Of a stretch of DNA of 64,000 nucleotides, positions 9,812 through 21,128 are shown piece after piece (positions within the stretch are counted from its first letter, which is position 1; every line of letters starts with the position of its first letter). The notes beneath the pieces were generated by a model. It ran no database searches, was not told the DNA's origin, and saw only the letters and a program-made list of their open reading frames with translations. The DNA lies in NCBI RefSeq assembly GCF_030580855.1, contig NZ_JAUQOP010000002.1, positions 186,001-250,000 on the forward strand, given 5' to 3'. The position numbers and the translations under genes are program-made. The stretch comes from Pseudomonas citrullilanati. Its GTDB lineage: Bacteria > Pseudomonadota > Gammaproteobacteria > Pseudomonadales > Pseudomonadaceae.

Positions 9812-10588
9812 ATGTCTCGCCTGCCGTTAATCGGCGTCACCACCTGCTCCAGGCAGTTGGGCCTGCATGCGTATCACATCAGCGGCGATAAATATTCCCG
9901 GGCTGTCGCGACAGCCGCCAAGGGCCTGCCCATGCTGATTCCGTCCCTGGCGGATCTGTTCGCCCCGTCCGATATTCTGGACGCCCTGGACGGTATTCTC
10001 TTTACCGGCTCTCCTTCCAATGTAGAACCTTTTCACTACCAGGGCCCCGCCAGCGCGCCGGGCACCGCCCATGATCCTGCACGGGATGCCACCACCTTGC
10101 CGCTGATCCGCGCCGCTGTCGAGGCAGGCGTGCCGGTGCTGGGCATTTGCCGTGGCTTCCAGGAAATGAACGTAGCCTTTGGCGGCAGCCTGCATCAGAA
10201 AGTTCATGAAGTCGGCACCTTCATCGATCATCGTGAAGACGATACGCAGCCAGTGGCGATCCAGTACGGCCCGGCCCACGCCATGCACGTCCAGCCGGGC
10301 GGCGTGCTCGCCGGCCTGGGGCTGCCGCCGGTGATCGAGGTCAACTCGATTCACGGCCAGGGCATCGAGCGCCTGGCGCCGGGGCTGCGCATTGAAGCGC
10401 GCGCGCCCGATGGCCTGATCGAAGCCGTTTCGGTTATACAAGGCAAGGCTTTTGCTTTAGGAGTGCAGTGGCACCCCGAATGGGCGGTAAGCTCTAACCC
10501 GCACTACCTTGCGATTTTCCAGGCATTTGGCGATGCCTGCCGAGCAAGGGCAACACAACGCGACGCCGATGCGTCAAACAACGCCTGA
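9812..10588 (+). CDS. spuA: Gamma-glutamyl-GABA hydrolase SpuA (class I glutamine amidotransferase-like)
   Basis: Hydrolyses gamma-glutamyl-GABA to glutamate and GABA late in putrescine breakdown (PuuD-like). The 258-aa peptidase C26 fold has the nucleophile Cys in PVLGICRGFQE and the His-Glu pair in GVQWHPEW. A GTP/SNVEP-type segment LFTGSPSNVEP is also typical. It is the first gene of spuABCDEFGH. Confidence 0.92.
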   Translation: MSRLPLIGVTTCSRQLGLHAYHISGDKYSRAVATAAKGLPMLIPSLADLFAPSDILDALDGILFTGSPSNVEPFHYQGPASAPGTAHDPARDATTLPLIRAAVEAGVPVLGICRGFQEMNVAFGGSLHQKVHEVGTFIDHREDDTQPVAIQYGPAHAMHVQPGGVLAGLGLPPVIEVNSIHGQGIERLAPGLRIEARAPDGLIEAVSVIQGKAFALGVQWHPEWAVSSNPHYLAIFQAFGDACRARATQRDADASNNA

Positions 10589-10628
10589 CGACTAATAGCA
10601 GTCAGGAAACTCACGCCTAGAGGCATTT

Positions 10629-11987
10629 ATGAGTAACAACCTCGACCAGCTCACCGATTGGTTGAAAGACCACAAGATCACAGAAGTCGAATGCATGATT
10701 GGCGACCTGACCGGTATCACCCGGGGCAAGATCTCGCCGACCAACAAGTTCATTGCCGAAAAAGGCATGCGCCTGCCCGAGAGCGTCCTGCTCCAGACCG
10801 TGACGGGCGACTATGTCGAAGACGACATCTATTACGAACTGCTCGACCCTGCCGACATCGACATGATGTGCCGCCCGGACGAGAACGCCGTATTCCTTGT
10901 GCCTTGGGCCATCGAGCCCACCGCCCAGGTGATCCACGACTCCTACGACAAGCAGGGCAACCCCATCGAGCTGTCGCCGCGCAACGTGCTCAAGAAGGTG
11001 CTCAAGCTGTACGCCGACAAAGGCTGGCAGCCGATCGTCGCGCCGGAGATGGAGTTCTACCTGACCAAGCGCAGCGACGACCCGGACTTCCCGCTGCAAC
11101 CGCCGGTGGGCCGTTCCGGCCGCCCGGAAACCGGACGCCAGTCGTTCTCGATCGAAGCGGCCAACGAATTCGACCCGCTGTTCGAAGACGTCTACGACTG
11201 GTGCGAACTGCAAGAGCTGGACCTCGACACCCTGATCCACGAGGACGGTACCGCGCAGATGGAAATCAACTTCCGTCATGGCGATGCCCTGTCCCTGGCC
11301 GACCAGATCCTGGTGTTCAAGCGCACCATGCGCGAGGCGGCGCTCAAGCACAACGTGGCCGCGACCTTCATGGCCAAGCCCATGACCGGCGAGCCGGGCA
11401 GTGCGATGCACCTGCACCAGAGCATCATCGACAAGGAAACCGGCAAGAACGTCTTCTCCAATGAAGACGGGACCATGAGCGAGTTGTTCCTGCACCATAT
11501 CGGCGGCCTGCAGAAGTTCATTCCCGAGCTGTTGCCGCTGTTCGCCCCCAATGTCAACTCGTTCCGCCGCTTCCTGCCGGACACCTCGGCGCCGGTGAAC
11601 GTGGAGTGGGGCGAGGAGAACCGCACCGTCGGCCTGCGCGTGCCGGACGCCGGGCCACAGAACCGCCGGGTGGAAAACCGCCTGCCGGGTGCCGACGCCA
11701 ACCCGTACCTGGCGATCGCCGCGAGCCTGTTGTGCGGCTTCATCGGCATGGTCGAAGGCATCAACCCGAGTGCACCGGTGGTGGGCCGTGGCTACGAGCG
11801 TCGGAACCTGCGCCTGCCGCTGACCATCGAAGATGCGTTGGAGCGCATGGAAAACAGCGCCACCATCGAGAAGTACCTGGGCAAGAAATTCATCACGGGC
11901 TACGTCGCGGTCAAGCGGGCCGAGCATGAAAACTTCAAGCGCGTCATCAGTTCGTGGGAGCGGGAATTCCTGCTCTTTGCCGTCTGA
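10629..11987 (+). CDS. spuB: Gamma-glutamylpolyamine synthetase SpuB
   Basis: Second glutamine-synthetase-family ligase of the locus, 452 aa. The family segments are [27 protein letters not shown] and [23 protein letters not shown]. It gamma-glutamylates putrescine or diaminopropane before the aminotransferase SpuC acts. The N-terminus [21 protein letters not shown] matches Pseudomonas SpuB proteins. It lies 40 bases after spuA. A GC-rich stem (about 11995-12023) lies between spuB and spuC. Confidence 0.92.
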   Translation: MSNNLDQLTDWLKDHKITEVECMIGDLTGITRGKISPTNKFIAEKGMRLPESVLLQTVTGDYVEDDIYYELLDPADIDMMCRPDENAVFLVPWAIEPTAQVIHDSYDKQGNPIELSPRNVLKKVLKLYADKGWQPIVAPEMEFYLTKRSDDPDFPLQPPVGRSGRPETGRQSFSIEAANEFDPLFEDVYDWCELQELDLDTLIHEDGTAQMEINFRHGDALSLADQILVFKRTMREAALKHNVAATFMAKPMTGEPGSAMHLHQSIIDKETGKNVFSNEDGTMSELFLHHIGGLQKFIPELLPLFAPNVNSFRRFLPDTSAPVNVEWGEENRTVGLRVPDAGPQNRRVENRLPGADANPYLAIAASLLCGFIGMVEGINPSAPVVGRGYERRNLRLPLTIEDALERMENSATIEKYLGKKFITGYVAVKRAEHENFKRVISSWEREFLLFAV

Positions 11988-12046
11988 AGCGCCGGGCGGG
12001 GTTGCCTGCGGCAGCCTCGCCCCCATCGATAAAAAGGAGAATTCGC

Positions 12047-13411
12047 ATGACCCGCAACAACCCGCAAACCCGTGAATGGCAGGCCCTGAGCAACGATCAC
12101 CACCTGGCGCCGTTCAGCGACTTCAAGCAGCTCAAAGAGAAAGGCCCGCGCATCATCACCCACGCCAAGGGCGTCTACCTCTGGGACAGCGAAGGCAACC
12201 AGATCCTCGACGGCATGGCCGGCCTCTGGTGCGTGGCCGTCGGTTATGGCCGCGACGAACTGGCCGACGCCGCCAGCCGGCAGATGCGCGAACTGCCTTA
12301 CTACAACCTGTTCTTCCAGACCGCCCACCCGCCGGTGCTGGAACTGTCCAAGGTCATCGCCGACATCGCCCCGCAAGGCATGAACCACGTGTTCTTCACC
12401 GGCTCCGGCTCCGAGGGCAACGACACCATGCTGCGCATGGTCCGCCATTACTGGGCGATCAAGGGCCAGCCGAACAAGAAAGTCATCATCAGCCGCAAGA
12501 ACGGCTATCACGGTTCCACCGTGGCCGGCGCGAGCCTGGGTGGCATGACCTACATGCACGAGCAGGGCGACCTGCCGATCCCGGGCATTGTCCACATCGC
12601 CCAGCCCTATTGGTTCGGCGAGGGCGGCGACATGAGCCCCGAAGCGTTCGGCGTGTGGGCGGCCGACCAACTGGAAGCGAAGATCCTCGAGATCGGCGTG
12701 GACAACGTCGGCGCGTTCATCGCCGAGCCGATCCAGGGCGCCGGCGGTGTGATCGTCCCGCCGGACAGCTACTGGCCGCGGGTCAAGGAAATCCTCGCCA
12801 AGTACGACATCCTGTTCGTGGCCGACGAAGTGATCTGCGGTTTCGGGCGCACCGGGGAGTGGTTCGGCACCGATCATTTCGACTTGAAGCCGCACATGAT
12901 GACCATCGCCAAGGGCCTGACCTCCGGCTACATCCCCATGGGCGGGCTGATCGTGCGTGACGACGTGGTCGCCGTGCTCAACGAAGGTGGCGATTTCAAC
13001 CACGGCTTCACCTATTCCGGTCACCCGGTGGCTGCCGCGGTGGCCCTGGAGAACATCCGCATCCTGCGCGATGAAAAGATCATCGAGCGCGTCCACAGCG
13101 AAACGGCACCCTATTTGCAGAAGCGTCTGCGGGAGCTGAACGATCATCCGCTGGTGGGTGAAGTCCGGGGTGTCGGCCTGCTGGGGGCGATCGAGCTGGT
13201 CCAGGACAAGGCCACGCGCAAGCGCTATGAAGGCCGGGGCGTGGGCATGATCTGCCGGCAGTTCTGCTTCGACAACGGGCTGATCATGCGCGCGGTGGGC
13301 GACACCATGATCATTGCGCCGCCACTGGTGATCAGCCAGGCCGAGATCGACGAACTGGTGGCCAAGGCGCGGCAATGCCTGGACCTGACACTCAGTGCGT
13401 TGCAGGGCTAA
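12047..13411 (+). CDS. spuC: Polyamine (putrescine):pyruvate aminotransferase SpuC
   Basis: PLP-dependent class III omega-aminotransferase of 454 aa that converts polyamines to aldehydes with pyruvate as acceptor. It shows [20 protein letters not shown], the aspartate of the PLP pocket in [15 protein letters not shown] and the Schiff-base lysine in [16 protein letters not shown]. The start at 12047 is set by AAAAAGGAG. The longer frame from 11954 overlaps spuB and has no ribosome site. It acts with SpuA and SpuB in polyamine catabolism. Confidence 0.95.
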   Translation: MTRNNPQTREWQALSNDHHLAPFSDFKQLKEKGPRIITHAKGVYLWDSEGNQILDGMAGLWCVAVGYGRDELADAASRQMRELPYYNLFFQTAHPPVLELSKVIADIAPQGMNHVFFTGSGSEGNDTMLRMVRHYWAIKGQPNKKVIISRKNGYHGSTVAGASLGGMTYMHEQGDLPIPGIVHIAQPYWFGEGGDMSPEAFGVWAADQLEAKILEIGVDNVGAFIAEPIQGAGGVIVPPDSYWPRVKEILAKYDILFVADEVICGFGRTGEWFGTDHFDLKPHMMTIAKGLTSGYIPMGGLIVRDDVVAVLNEGGDFNHGFTYSGHPVAAAVALENIRILRDEKIIERVHSETAPYLQKRLRELNDHPLVGEVRGVGLLGAIELVQDKATRKRYEGRGVGMICRQFCFDNGLIMRAVGDTMIIAPPLVISQAEIDELVAKARQCLDLTLSALQG

Positions 13412-13576
13412 GTGCTAGGCTCTGAGCGAGGTCCTTGCACGGGCCTCGCACGGCGCGAACAAAAGACCGGGCTCATGTTGAAAGCCTGGCCTGTAACTTG
13501 CCAGACTACCGGCTGTTCAGGTTGCCCGCGAGCCGGCTACTGAACGGTGGCCAAGAAGAATAACTGGAGCATTTTC

Positions 13577-14704
13577 ATGAAGGCATTAGGCATGAAGACA
13601 TTAGGTACGAAGATAGCTGGCAAGACCCTCCTGGCGATGTCCCTGATGGGGCTGTTGGCGGGAACCGTCCAGGCGGACGACAAAGTGCTGCACGTCTATA
13701 ACTGGTCCGACTACATTGCGCCGGACACGGTTGCCAAGTTCGAGAAAGAATCGGGGATCAAGGTCGTCTACGACGTCTTCGACAGCAACGAAACCCTGGA
13801 GGCCAAGCTGCTGGCCGGCAAGTCCGGCTATGACATCGTGGTGCCGTCGAACAACTTCCTGGCCAAGCAGATCAAGGCCGGCGTCTACCAGCCACTGGAC
13901 AAGTCCAAGCTGACCAACTGGAAGAACCTGGACACCGACCTGCTCAAGGCCGTTGGCGATGCCAGCGACAAGGGCAACCAGCATGCCTTCCCGTACATGT
14001 GGGGCACCATCGGCATCGGCTACAACCCCGAGAAGGTCAAGGCCGCACTGGGCGTCGACAAAATCGACTCGTGGGACACCCTGCTCAAGCCGGAAAACAT
14101 TGCCAAGCTCAAGGGCTGCGGCGTGAGCTTCCTCGATTCGCCAACCGAAATGATCCCGGTGGCGCTGCACTACCTGGGCTACCCGACCGACAGCCAGGAC
14201 AAGAAGCAACTGGCCGACGCCGAGGCACTGTTCCTCAAGATCCGTCCTTCGATCAGCTATTTCCACTCGTCCAAGTACATCTCCGACCTGGCCAACGGCA
14301 ACATCTGCGTAGCCGTGGGTTATTCGGGTGACATCGAACAGTCCAAGTCCCGCGCCGCCGAAGCGGGTGGCAAGGTCAAGGTGGCCTATGCCATTCCGAA
14401 AGAAGGCGCCGGTTCGTTCTACGACATGGTCGCCATTCCCAAGGATGCCGAAAACGTCGATGCCGCCTACCAGTACATGAACTTCCTGCTGAAGCCGGAA
14501 ATCATGGCCGAGATCACCAACAACGTCCGCTTCCCGAACGGCAACAAGGCCGCGACGCCGTTGGTGGAAAAAGACATCTCCGGCGACCCGAACATCTACC
14601 CATCGGATGAAGTGAAAGCCAAGTTGTACGCGATCAGCGACTTGCCGCCGGCCACCCAGCGGATCCTGACCCGCAGCTGGACCAAGATCAAATCCGGCAA
14701 GTAA
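13577..14704 (+). CDS. spuD: Putrescine-binding periplasmic protein SpuD
   Basis: Substrate-binding protein of the SpuDEFGH polyamine importer, with a signal peptide ending about [17 protein letters not shown]. The mature sequence follows the PotF/SpuD pattern, including [22 protein letters not shown] and the acidic/aromatic binding residues in [22 protein letters not shown]. In P. aeruginosa SpuD prefers putrescine and SpuE spermidine, and spermidine sensing influences T3SS expression there. The start at 13577 has CTGGAG seven bases upstream. An earlier ATG at 13547 would add a ten-residue extension. Confidence 0.93.
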   Translation: MKALGMKTLGTKIAGKTLLAMSLMGLLAGTVQADDKVLHVYNWSDYIAPDTVAKFEKESGIKVVYDVFDSNETLEAKLLAGKSGYDIVVPSNNFLAKQIKAGVYQPLDKSKLTNWKNLDTDLLKAVGDASDKGNQHAFPYMWGTIGIGYNPEKVKAALGVDKIDSWDTLLKPENIAKLKGCGVSFLDSPTEMIPVALHYLGYPTDSQDKKQLADAEALFLKIRPSISYFHSSKYISDLANGNICVAVGYSGDIEQSKSRAAEAGGKVKVAYAIPKEGAGSFYDMVAIPKDAENVDAAYQYMNFLLKPEIMAEITNNVRFPNGNKAATPLVEKDISGDPNIYPSDEVKAKLYAISDLPPATQRILTRSWTKIKSGK

Positions 14705-14718
14705 GCCGACCTGAAGTA

Positions 14719-14760
14719 CTTTCCCGTTGTCGTCGCCATCGGGGCGACGGCAACGGGAAG
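14719..14760 (+). other. Strong stem-loop between spuD and spuE
   Basis: TTCCCGTTG plus CGTCGCC (14721-14737) pairs with GGCGACG plus CAACGGGAA (14743-14759), a 17-bp stem with one wobble pair and a 5-base loop, 16 bases after the spuD stop. No T-run follows. It could act as an mRNA 3'-stabiliser that raises SpuD over downstream products, or as a partial terminator. Confidence 0.75.
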
Positions 14761-14876
14761 CCCCGAATAATTAAAAGTTTTGCTGGATCGGTTTATCGAG
14801 GGTAAGTTGCGCGCCGGTTTTGTTGCAGGGCCCACCGTGGCCAGGTAACGGGGGCAACTTGGGCCCGACTATTTAA

Positions 14877-15986
<1,110 letters not shown>

Positions 15987-16053
15987 CGTTAAACGCTCTA
16001 ACCAAACGTTCGCCCAGCGGGGACGAACAGTAAATTCTGTGGGAGTTTCGCAA

Positions 16054-17196
16054 ATGGCAGTTGCCTCCGGCGCCTATAAGAAAGCCCTCGAGGGCGACCA
16101 GACACCCAAGCAGGTGCTGGTCAAAATCGACCGGGTCACGAAGAAGTTCGACGAGACGATTGCCGTGGACGATGTGTCCCTGGAGATCAAGAAAGGCGAG
16201 ATCTTCGCCTTGCTCGGCGGTTCGGGTTCGGGCAAATCCACCTTGCTGCGCATGCTCGCCGGCTTCGAGCGGCCCACGGAGGGGCGCATTTTCCTCGACG
16301 GTGTGGACATCACCGACATGCCGCCGTACGAGCGGCCGATCAACATGATGTTCCAGTCCTACGCCCTGTTCCCGCACATGACCGTGGCGCAGAACATCGC
16401 CTTCGGCCTGCAACAGGACAAGATCCCCAAGCCTGAGATCGAAGCCCGCGTGGCGGAAATGCTCAAGCTGGTGCAGATGAGCCAGTACGCCAAGCGCAAG
16501 CCGCACCAGCTCTCCGGCGGCCAGCGCCAGCGCGTGGCCCTGGCCCGTTCCCTGGCCAAGCGCCCGAAGCTGCTGCTGCTCGACGAGCCGATGGGCGCCC
16601 TGGACAAGAAGCTGCGCTCGCAGATGCAGCTTGAGCTGGTGGAAATCATCGAGCGCGTCGGCGTGACCTGCGTGATGGTGACCCACGACCAGGAAGAGGC
16701 CATGACCATGGCCGAGCGCATCGCGATCATGCACCTGGGCTGGATCGCCCAGATCGGCAGCCCGATCGACATCTACGAAACCCCGACCAGCCGGCTGGTC
16801 TGCGAATTCATCGGCAACGTCAACATCTTCGAGACCGAAGTGGTGGACGACGCCGAGGGCCACGCGGTGCTGACCTGCAAGGACCTGGACCGCAACATCT
16901 ACGTCGGCCACGGCATCAGCACCTCGGTGCAGGACAAGTCGGTGACCTACGCCATTCGCCCGGAAAAACTGTTGGTGACCGTCGAGCAGCCGACCTGCGA
17001 GCACAACTGGTCCAGCGGCAAGGTCCACGACATCGCCTACCTGGGCGGGCACTCGGTGTTCTACGTCGAACTGCCGAGCGGCAAGTTGGTGCAGTCCTTC
17101 GTCGCCAACGCCGAACGCCGTGGCCAGCGCCCGACCTGGGGCGACCAGGTGTTCGTCTGGTGGGAAGATGACAGCGGCGTGGTGCTTCGCTCATGA
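16054..17196 (+). CDS. spuF: Polyamine ABC transporter ATP-binding protein SpuF
   Basis: ATPase of the polyamine importer (PotG/PotA type), 380 aa. Walker A is GGSGSGKST, the signature is LSGGQRQR, Walker B is LLLLDEPMGALD and the switch His lies in VTHDQEEAM. A C-terminal TOBE domain (residues about 290-375) is present. The start at 16054 is supported by GGGAG eight bases upstream. A GTG at 16039 is less likely. It overlaps spuG by four bases. Confidence 0.93.
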   Translation: MAVASGAYKKALEGDQTPKQVLVKIDRVTKKFDETIAVDDVSLEIKKGEIFALLGGSGSGKSTLLRMLAGFERPTEGRIFLDGVDITDMPPYERPINMMFQSYALFPHMTVAQNIAFGLQQDKIPKPEIEARVAEMLKLVQMSQYAKRKPHQLSGGQRQRVALARSLAKRPKLLLLDEPMGALDKKLRSQMQLELVEIIERVGVTCVMVTHDQEEAMTMAERIAIMHLGWIAQIGSPIDIYETPTSRLVCEFIGNVNIFETEVVDDAEGHAVLTCKDLDRNIYVGHGISTSVQDKSVTYAIRPEKLLVTVEQPTCEHNWSSGKVHDIAYLGGHSVFYVELPSGKLVQSFVANAERRGQRPTWGDQVFVWWEDDSGVVLRS

Positions 17197-18113
17197 ACAT
17201 GCGCAAACTCAAACGCCGACTCGATCGAATAACGCCCGGTGGCCGTCAACTGGTCATCGGGGTGCCCTTCATCTGGCTGTTCCTGTTCTTCATGCTGCCG
17301 TTCTTCATCGTCCTGAAGATCAGCTTCGCCGAAGCCGATGTGGCCATCCCGCCGTACACCGAGATCTACAGCTACGTCGACCAGAAGCTGCAGGTGCTGC
17401 TCAACTTCGCCAACTACGCGATGCTGAGCGACGACGAGTTGTACATCGCCGCCTACCTCGGCTCGCTGAAGATGGCCCTGATCAGCACCGTGCTGTGCCT
17501 GCTGATCGGTTATCCGATGGCCTACGGCATCGCCAACGCCCGCAAGGAAATCCAGACGGTGCTGGTGCTGCTGATCATGATGCCGACCTGGACCGCGATC
17601 CTGATCCGCGTCTATGCGTGGATGGGCATCCTCAGCAACAACGGCCTGCTCAACGGCTTTTTGCTGAGCATGGGCTGGATCAGCGAACCGTTGCAGATCC
17701 TCAACACCAACCTGGCGGTGTACATCGGCGTGGTCTATTCCTACCTGCCGTTCATGATCCTGCCGCTGTACGCCAACCTGGTCAAACACGACCCGAGCCT
17801 GCTGGAGGCCGCTTCCGACCTGGGTTCGAGCACGTTCAACAGCTTCTGGAAAATCACCGTGCCGCTGTCCAAGAACGGCATCATCGCCGGGGCCATGCTG
17901 GTGTTCATCCCCGTGGTGGGCGAGTTCGTGATCCCGGAACTGCTGGGCGGCCCGGAAACCCTGATGATCGGCAAAGTGCTGTGGCAGGAATTCTTCAATA
18001 ACCGTGACTGGCCGGTGGCATCCGCCCTGGCGGTGGTGATGCTGGCGATCCTGATCGTGCCCATCATCCTGTTCAACCGCAGTCAGGCCAAGGAAATGGA
18101 GGGCAAGGAATGA
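17193..18113 (+). CDS. spuG: Polyamine ABC transporter permease SpuG
   Basis: Inner-membrane permease of 306 aa (PotH type) with about six transmembrane helices and the EAA loop LEAASDLGSSTFNSFWKITVP. Start and stop both overlap neighbours (ATGA with spuF and spuH), so spuFGH is translationally coupled. Confidence 0.93.
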   Translation: MNMRKLKRRLDRITPGGRQLVIGVPFIWLFLFFMLPFFIVLKISFAEADVAIPPYTEIYSYVDQKLQVLLNFANYAMLSDDELYIAAYLGSLKMALISTVLCLLIGYPMAYGIANARKEIQTVLVLLIMMPTWTAILIRVYAWMGILSNNGLLNGFLLSMGWISEPLQILNTNLAVYIGVVYSYLPFMILPLYANLVKHDPSLLEAASDLGSSTFNSFWKITVPLSKNGIIAGAMLVFIPVVGEFVIPELLGGPETLMIGKVLWQEFFNNRDWPVASALAVVMLAILIVPIILFNRSQAKEMEGKE

Positions 18114-18997
18114 AGCGCTTCAGTTTTTCAAGCCTGATGCTGGTGCTGGGTCTGTTGTTCATCTACGCGCCGATGCTGATCCTGGTGATCTACTCGTTCA
18201 ACGCCTCGAAACTGGTGACGGTGTGGGGCGGCTGGTCGATCAAGTGGTACGTCGGCCTGCTGGACAACACCCAGTTGATGGGGTCGGTGCTGCGCTCGCT
18301 GGAAATCGCCTGCTACACGGCGGTGGCCGCGGTGGCCCTGGGTACGCTGGCGGCCTTCGTGCTGACCCGCATCACCCACTTCAAGGGGCGCACACTGTTT
18401 GGCGGGCTGGTCACCGCGCCGCTGGTCATGCCGGAAGTGATCACCGGCCTCTCGCTGTTGCTGCTGTTCGTGGCCATGGCACAGATCATCGGCTGGCCCC
18501 AGGAGCGTGGCATCGTCACGATCTGGATCGCCCACACGACGTTCTGCGCGGCTTATGTGGCAGTGGTGGTGTCGGCACGCTTGCGTGAACTGGACCTGTC
18601 CATCGAAGAGGCGGCCATGGACCTGGGGGCGCGGCCGTGGAAGGTGTTCTTCCTGATCACCATCCCGATGATCGCGCCTTCGCTGGCGGCGGGGGGCATG
18701 ATGTCGTTCGCGTTGTCCCTGGACGACCTGGTGCTGGCAAGCTTCGTGTCGGGGCCGGGGTCGACGACCTTGCCGATGGAAGTGTTCTCGGCGGTGCGCC
18801 TGGGGGTCAAGCCGGAAATCAACGCCGTGGCCAGCCTGATCCTGCTGGCGGTGTCGCTGGTGACGTTCCTGGTCTGGTTCTTCAGCCGTCGCGCCGAGGA
18901 AAACCGCAAGCGGGCGATCCAGCAAGCCATCGAGGAAAGCGCCGCCGACTCCTGGAAACAACCGGAAGTACGCCGGGCCGAAACCGTACAGGCCTAA
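18110..18997 (+). CDS. spuH: Polyamine ABC transporter permease SpuH
   Basis: Second permease of the importer, 295 aa (PotI type), with about six helices and the EAA loop IEEAAMDLGARPWKVFFLITIP. It is the last gene of the spuABCDEFGH cluster. The C-terminal 30 residues are charged and cytoplasmic. A REP array follows after 15 bases, and no clear terminator is seen before it. Confidence 0.93.
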   Translation: MKRFSFSSLMLVLGLLFIYAPMLILVIYSFNASKLVTVWGGWSIKWYVGLLDNTQLMGSVLRSLEIACYTAVAAVALGTLAAFVLTRITHFKGRTLFGGLVTAPLVMPEVITGLSLLLLFVAMAQIIGWPQERGIVTIWIAHTTFCAAYVAVVVSARLRELDLSIEEAAMDLGARPWKVFFLITIPMIAPSLAAGGMMSFALSLDDLVLASFVSGPGSTTLPMEVFSAVRLGVKPEINAVASLILLAVSLVTFLVWFFSRRAEENRKRAIQQAIEESAADSWKQPEVRRAETVQA

Positions 18998-19012
18998 TCC
19001 TCCCAGGGTAAA

Positions 19013-19314
19013 TGTGGGAGCGAGCTTGCTCGCGACAGCGGTGTGACAGTCGACGGAAAAGTTGACTGTCAGGTCGTCATCGCGAGCAAGCTCGCTCCCA
19101 CAGGTTTTTTGGGGTCGCCTGTGAGTCCGCGACCAGACGCAAATCCAATGTGGGAGCGGGCCCGCCCGCGAAGACGGAGGTAGGTTCAACATTCTTGTTG
19201 GCAAGTACTCCGCTTTCGCGAGCAGGCTCGCTCCCACAGGTTTTTTGGGGTCGCCTGTGAGTCCGCGACCAGACGCAGATCCAGGGTGGGAGCGGGCTTG
19301 CTCGCGATGGCGGC
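19013..19314. repeat. REP array with a tandem 136-base period
   Basis: Two REP doublets (19013-19102 and 19149-19238) and a fifth single unit (19286-19314) are joined by two nearly identical spacers, beginning CAGGTTTTTTGGGGTCGCC, at about 19101 and 19237. The spacers contain GTCGC...GCGAC, a small stem of their own. The repeat period of 136 bases shows that doublet plus spacer was duplicated as a unit. It fills the spuH-HD gene gap. Confidence 0.9.
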
Positions 19315-19326
19315 GGGGTGGGCTGG

Positions 19327-19965
19327 TTACGAGTTCCAGGGTGAAGTGCGGATGACCTCGACGAAGTTCATCGGTTTGAACCCGGGTTCCTGATCCATCA
19401 GCACGTCGGTTTTCACGTTGCCAAATGTGGTTTGGGGACGATGCCGCAAACCGTCGGCGAAGGCGCAGATGATGCATTCCTTGAAACCTGCTCCGCGTGG
19501 ATGGGCGTGCACCACGGCGTCGCGCTGCGCGGCGGGAAACGCGGCGTAGTCCATGCCCAGTACGTCCATTTCCACGCCTGCGGTCACCAGGGCGACCGTG
19601 GGGCGCAGGTGTTTCGGTATGCTCGGCGTGGTATGCAGGGCGATCGACAACCACACCTGCTCGATGTCGTCATCGCTCAATCCGTAGGGCTTGAGGAACG
19701 CTGCGGCCGCGTTCGCACCGTCCACTTCGAAGCGCTCGTCATCGCTGCGGTGGCCTTCCACCAGGCCCAGGTCGTGGAACATCGCGCCGACATACAGCAA
19801 CTCCGGATCGTAGGGCAGTTGCCGGCGCTCGCCGCTCAAGGCGCTGAACAGGAACACCCGGCGGGAATGGTGGTACAACAGGTCCGATTCGATGTCGCGG
19901 ATGTACTCGGTGGTGGCGCGGGCGAGGGCGCTGTCGGGAATACTGATGCCGGCGATGCTGTTCAT
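19327..19965 (-). CDS. HD-domain hydrolase, cyanamide hydratase-like family
   Basis: A 212-aa HD-superfamily protein. The metal ligands are visible as HHSRRV near the N-terminus, the HD pair in MFHDLGL and the later His in LHTTPS. The pattern YxxHSxRV...DPELLYVGAMFHDLGL is that of the bacterial cyanamide-hydratase-like HD family, usually of unknown substrate. The start at 19965 has AGAGGAG upstream. The longer frame to 20082 runs into the neighbour's promoter. It is divergent from a GlxA-type regulator that probably controls it. Confidence 0.8.
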   Translation of the reverse strand: MNSIAGISIPDSALARATTEYIRDIESDLLYHHSRRVFLFSALSGERRQLPYDPELLYVGAMFHDLGLVEGHRSDDERFEVDGANAAAAFLKPYGLSDDDIEQVWLSIALHTTPSIPKHLRPTVALVTAGVEMDVLGMDYAAFPAAQRDAVVHAHPRGAGFKECIICAFADGLRHRPQTTFGNVKTDVLMDQEPGFKPMNFVEVIRTSPWNS

Positions 19966-20150
19966 GAAGCTCTCCTCTGGGTGGTGCGCCGTGGCGGCGC
20001 TGAGGATTTCAGTCTGTTCGTCGGCGTACGGCGCAGCAATCGCGCCATGGCTGCGATTCCTGCCAATGAACTCAGGTTTCATGCCATCTGGCGTCCGGAC
20101 GCCGGATTGGCTAGGGTTCGCTGGACAACCCGCACAGGTCAGCGAAAGCC

Positions 20151-21116
20151 ATGGAAAAAACCGTCGCCATCGTGGTGTTTACAGGCGCCCAGTCCTTGGA
20201 TGTCAGCGGCCCCATGGATGTGTTCTGCGAAGCCAATCGCTTTCTCGCCCCGCAGGACCGCTATCGGTTGGAAGTGATCGGTGTCGAGCGTGGCGCGATG
20301 TCCTGCTCCAACGGGCTGTCTCTCAATCCTCACCGCCACTTCAGCGAAGCTTCATGCGCCTATGACCTGTTGCTGGTCGCTGGCGGGCCGCAGCTACCGT
20401 CCCAGGGGTTCAGCGCAGCGTTCAATGCCTGGCTGCGCGACGCTTGCGTCCGGGCCCGGCGCTTTGGTTCGATCTGCAACGGCGCATTCATGCTCGCCCA
20501 GGCCGGATTGCTCGAGGGGCGTACCGTCACCACCCATTGGGGCGACGCGTCGGCACTGACGCAGCGGTATCCCGCGACCCGGGTCGAAACCGACCGGCTG
20601 TATGTGCAGGACGGTGAACTCTACACATCGGCGGGCGTGACGGCGGGGATCGATCTGTCGCTGTTCCTGTTGGCGCAGGACCATGGGCCGGACGTGGCGC
20701 TGAATGTCGCCAAGCGGCTGGTGGTGTTCACCCAGCGTTCGGGCGGGCAGTCGCAGTTCAGTCCGTTCCTTGCGCCGCATGCCGAGCCGACCTCCACCGT
20801 GGCCCGGGTCCAGGCATACGTCATGGCCAACCTCAACGGTGACCTGGGCATTGCCGACCTCGCCCATGCCGCGAACATGAGCCCACGCAACTTCTCCCGG
20901 GTATTTACCCGGGAGGCGCAGGTCACGCCCGCGGCGTTCGTGGAGCAGGCCCGCCTGGACGCGGCCCGAGTGATGCTGGAAAGCACTCGGGTGGCGCTCA
21001 AGACCGTGGCGTATCAATGCGGTTTCCGCGATGCCCAACACATGCGCAGCGTATTCAATCGACGGCTGGGCGTGACGCCACAGCAATTCAGGTCGAATTT
21101 TGCCGCGATGATTTGA
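20151..21116 (+). CDS. GlxA/FtrA-type AraC-family regulator with DJ-1/PfpI domain
   Basis: A 321-aa transcription factor. Residues about 1-190 form a DJ-1/PfpI-like domain (VAIVVFTGAQSLDVSGPMDVF, FGSICNGAFMLAQAGLLEGR with Cys at the elbow). Residues about 220-320 form an AraC double helix-turn-helix (IADLAHAANMSPRNFSRVF, then VAYQCGFRDAQHMRSVFNRR). Such regulators sense small nitrogenous or carbonyl metabolites. It is divergent from the HD-domain gene with a 185-base gap, suggesting that this gene is its target. Confidence 0.87.
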   Translation: MEKTVAIVVFTGAQSLDVSGPMDVFCEANRFLAPQDRYRLEVIGVERGAMSCSNGLSLNPHRHFSEASCAYDLLLVAGGPQLPSQGFSAAFNAWLRDACVRARRFGSICNGAFMLAQAGLLEGRTVTTHWGDASALTQRYPATRVETDRLYVQDGELYTSAGVTAGIDLSLFLLAQDHGPDVALNVAKRLVVFTQRSGGQSQFSPFLAPHAEPTSTVARVQAYVMANLNGDLGIADLAHAANMSPRNFSRVFTREAQVTPAAFVEQARLDAARVMLESTRVALKTVAYQCGFRDAQHMRSVFNRRLGVTPQQFRSNFAAMI

Positions 21117-21128
21117 CGGCCCCGGCGC

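Noticed and set aside
19013-19314. Possible CRISPR array
   Set aside because: The repeated units are palindromic REPs in opposite orientations with near-identical spacers, there are no unique spacers and no cas genes nearby.
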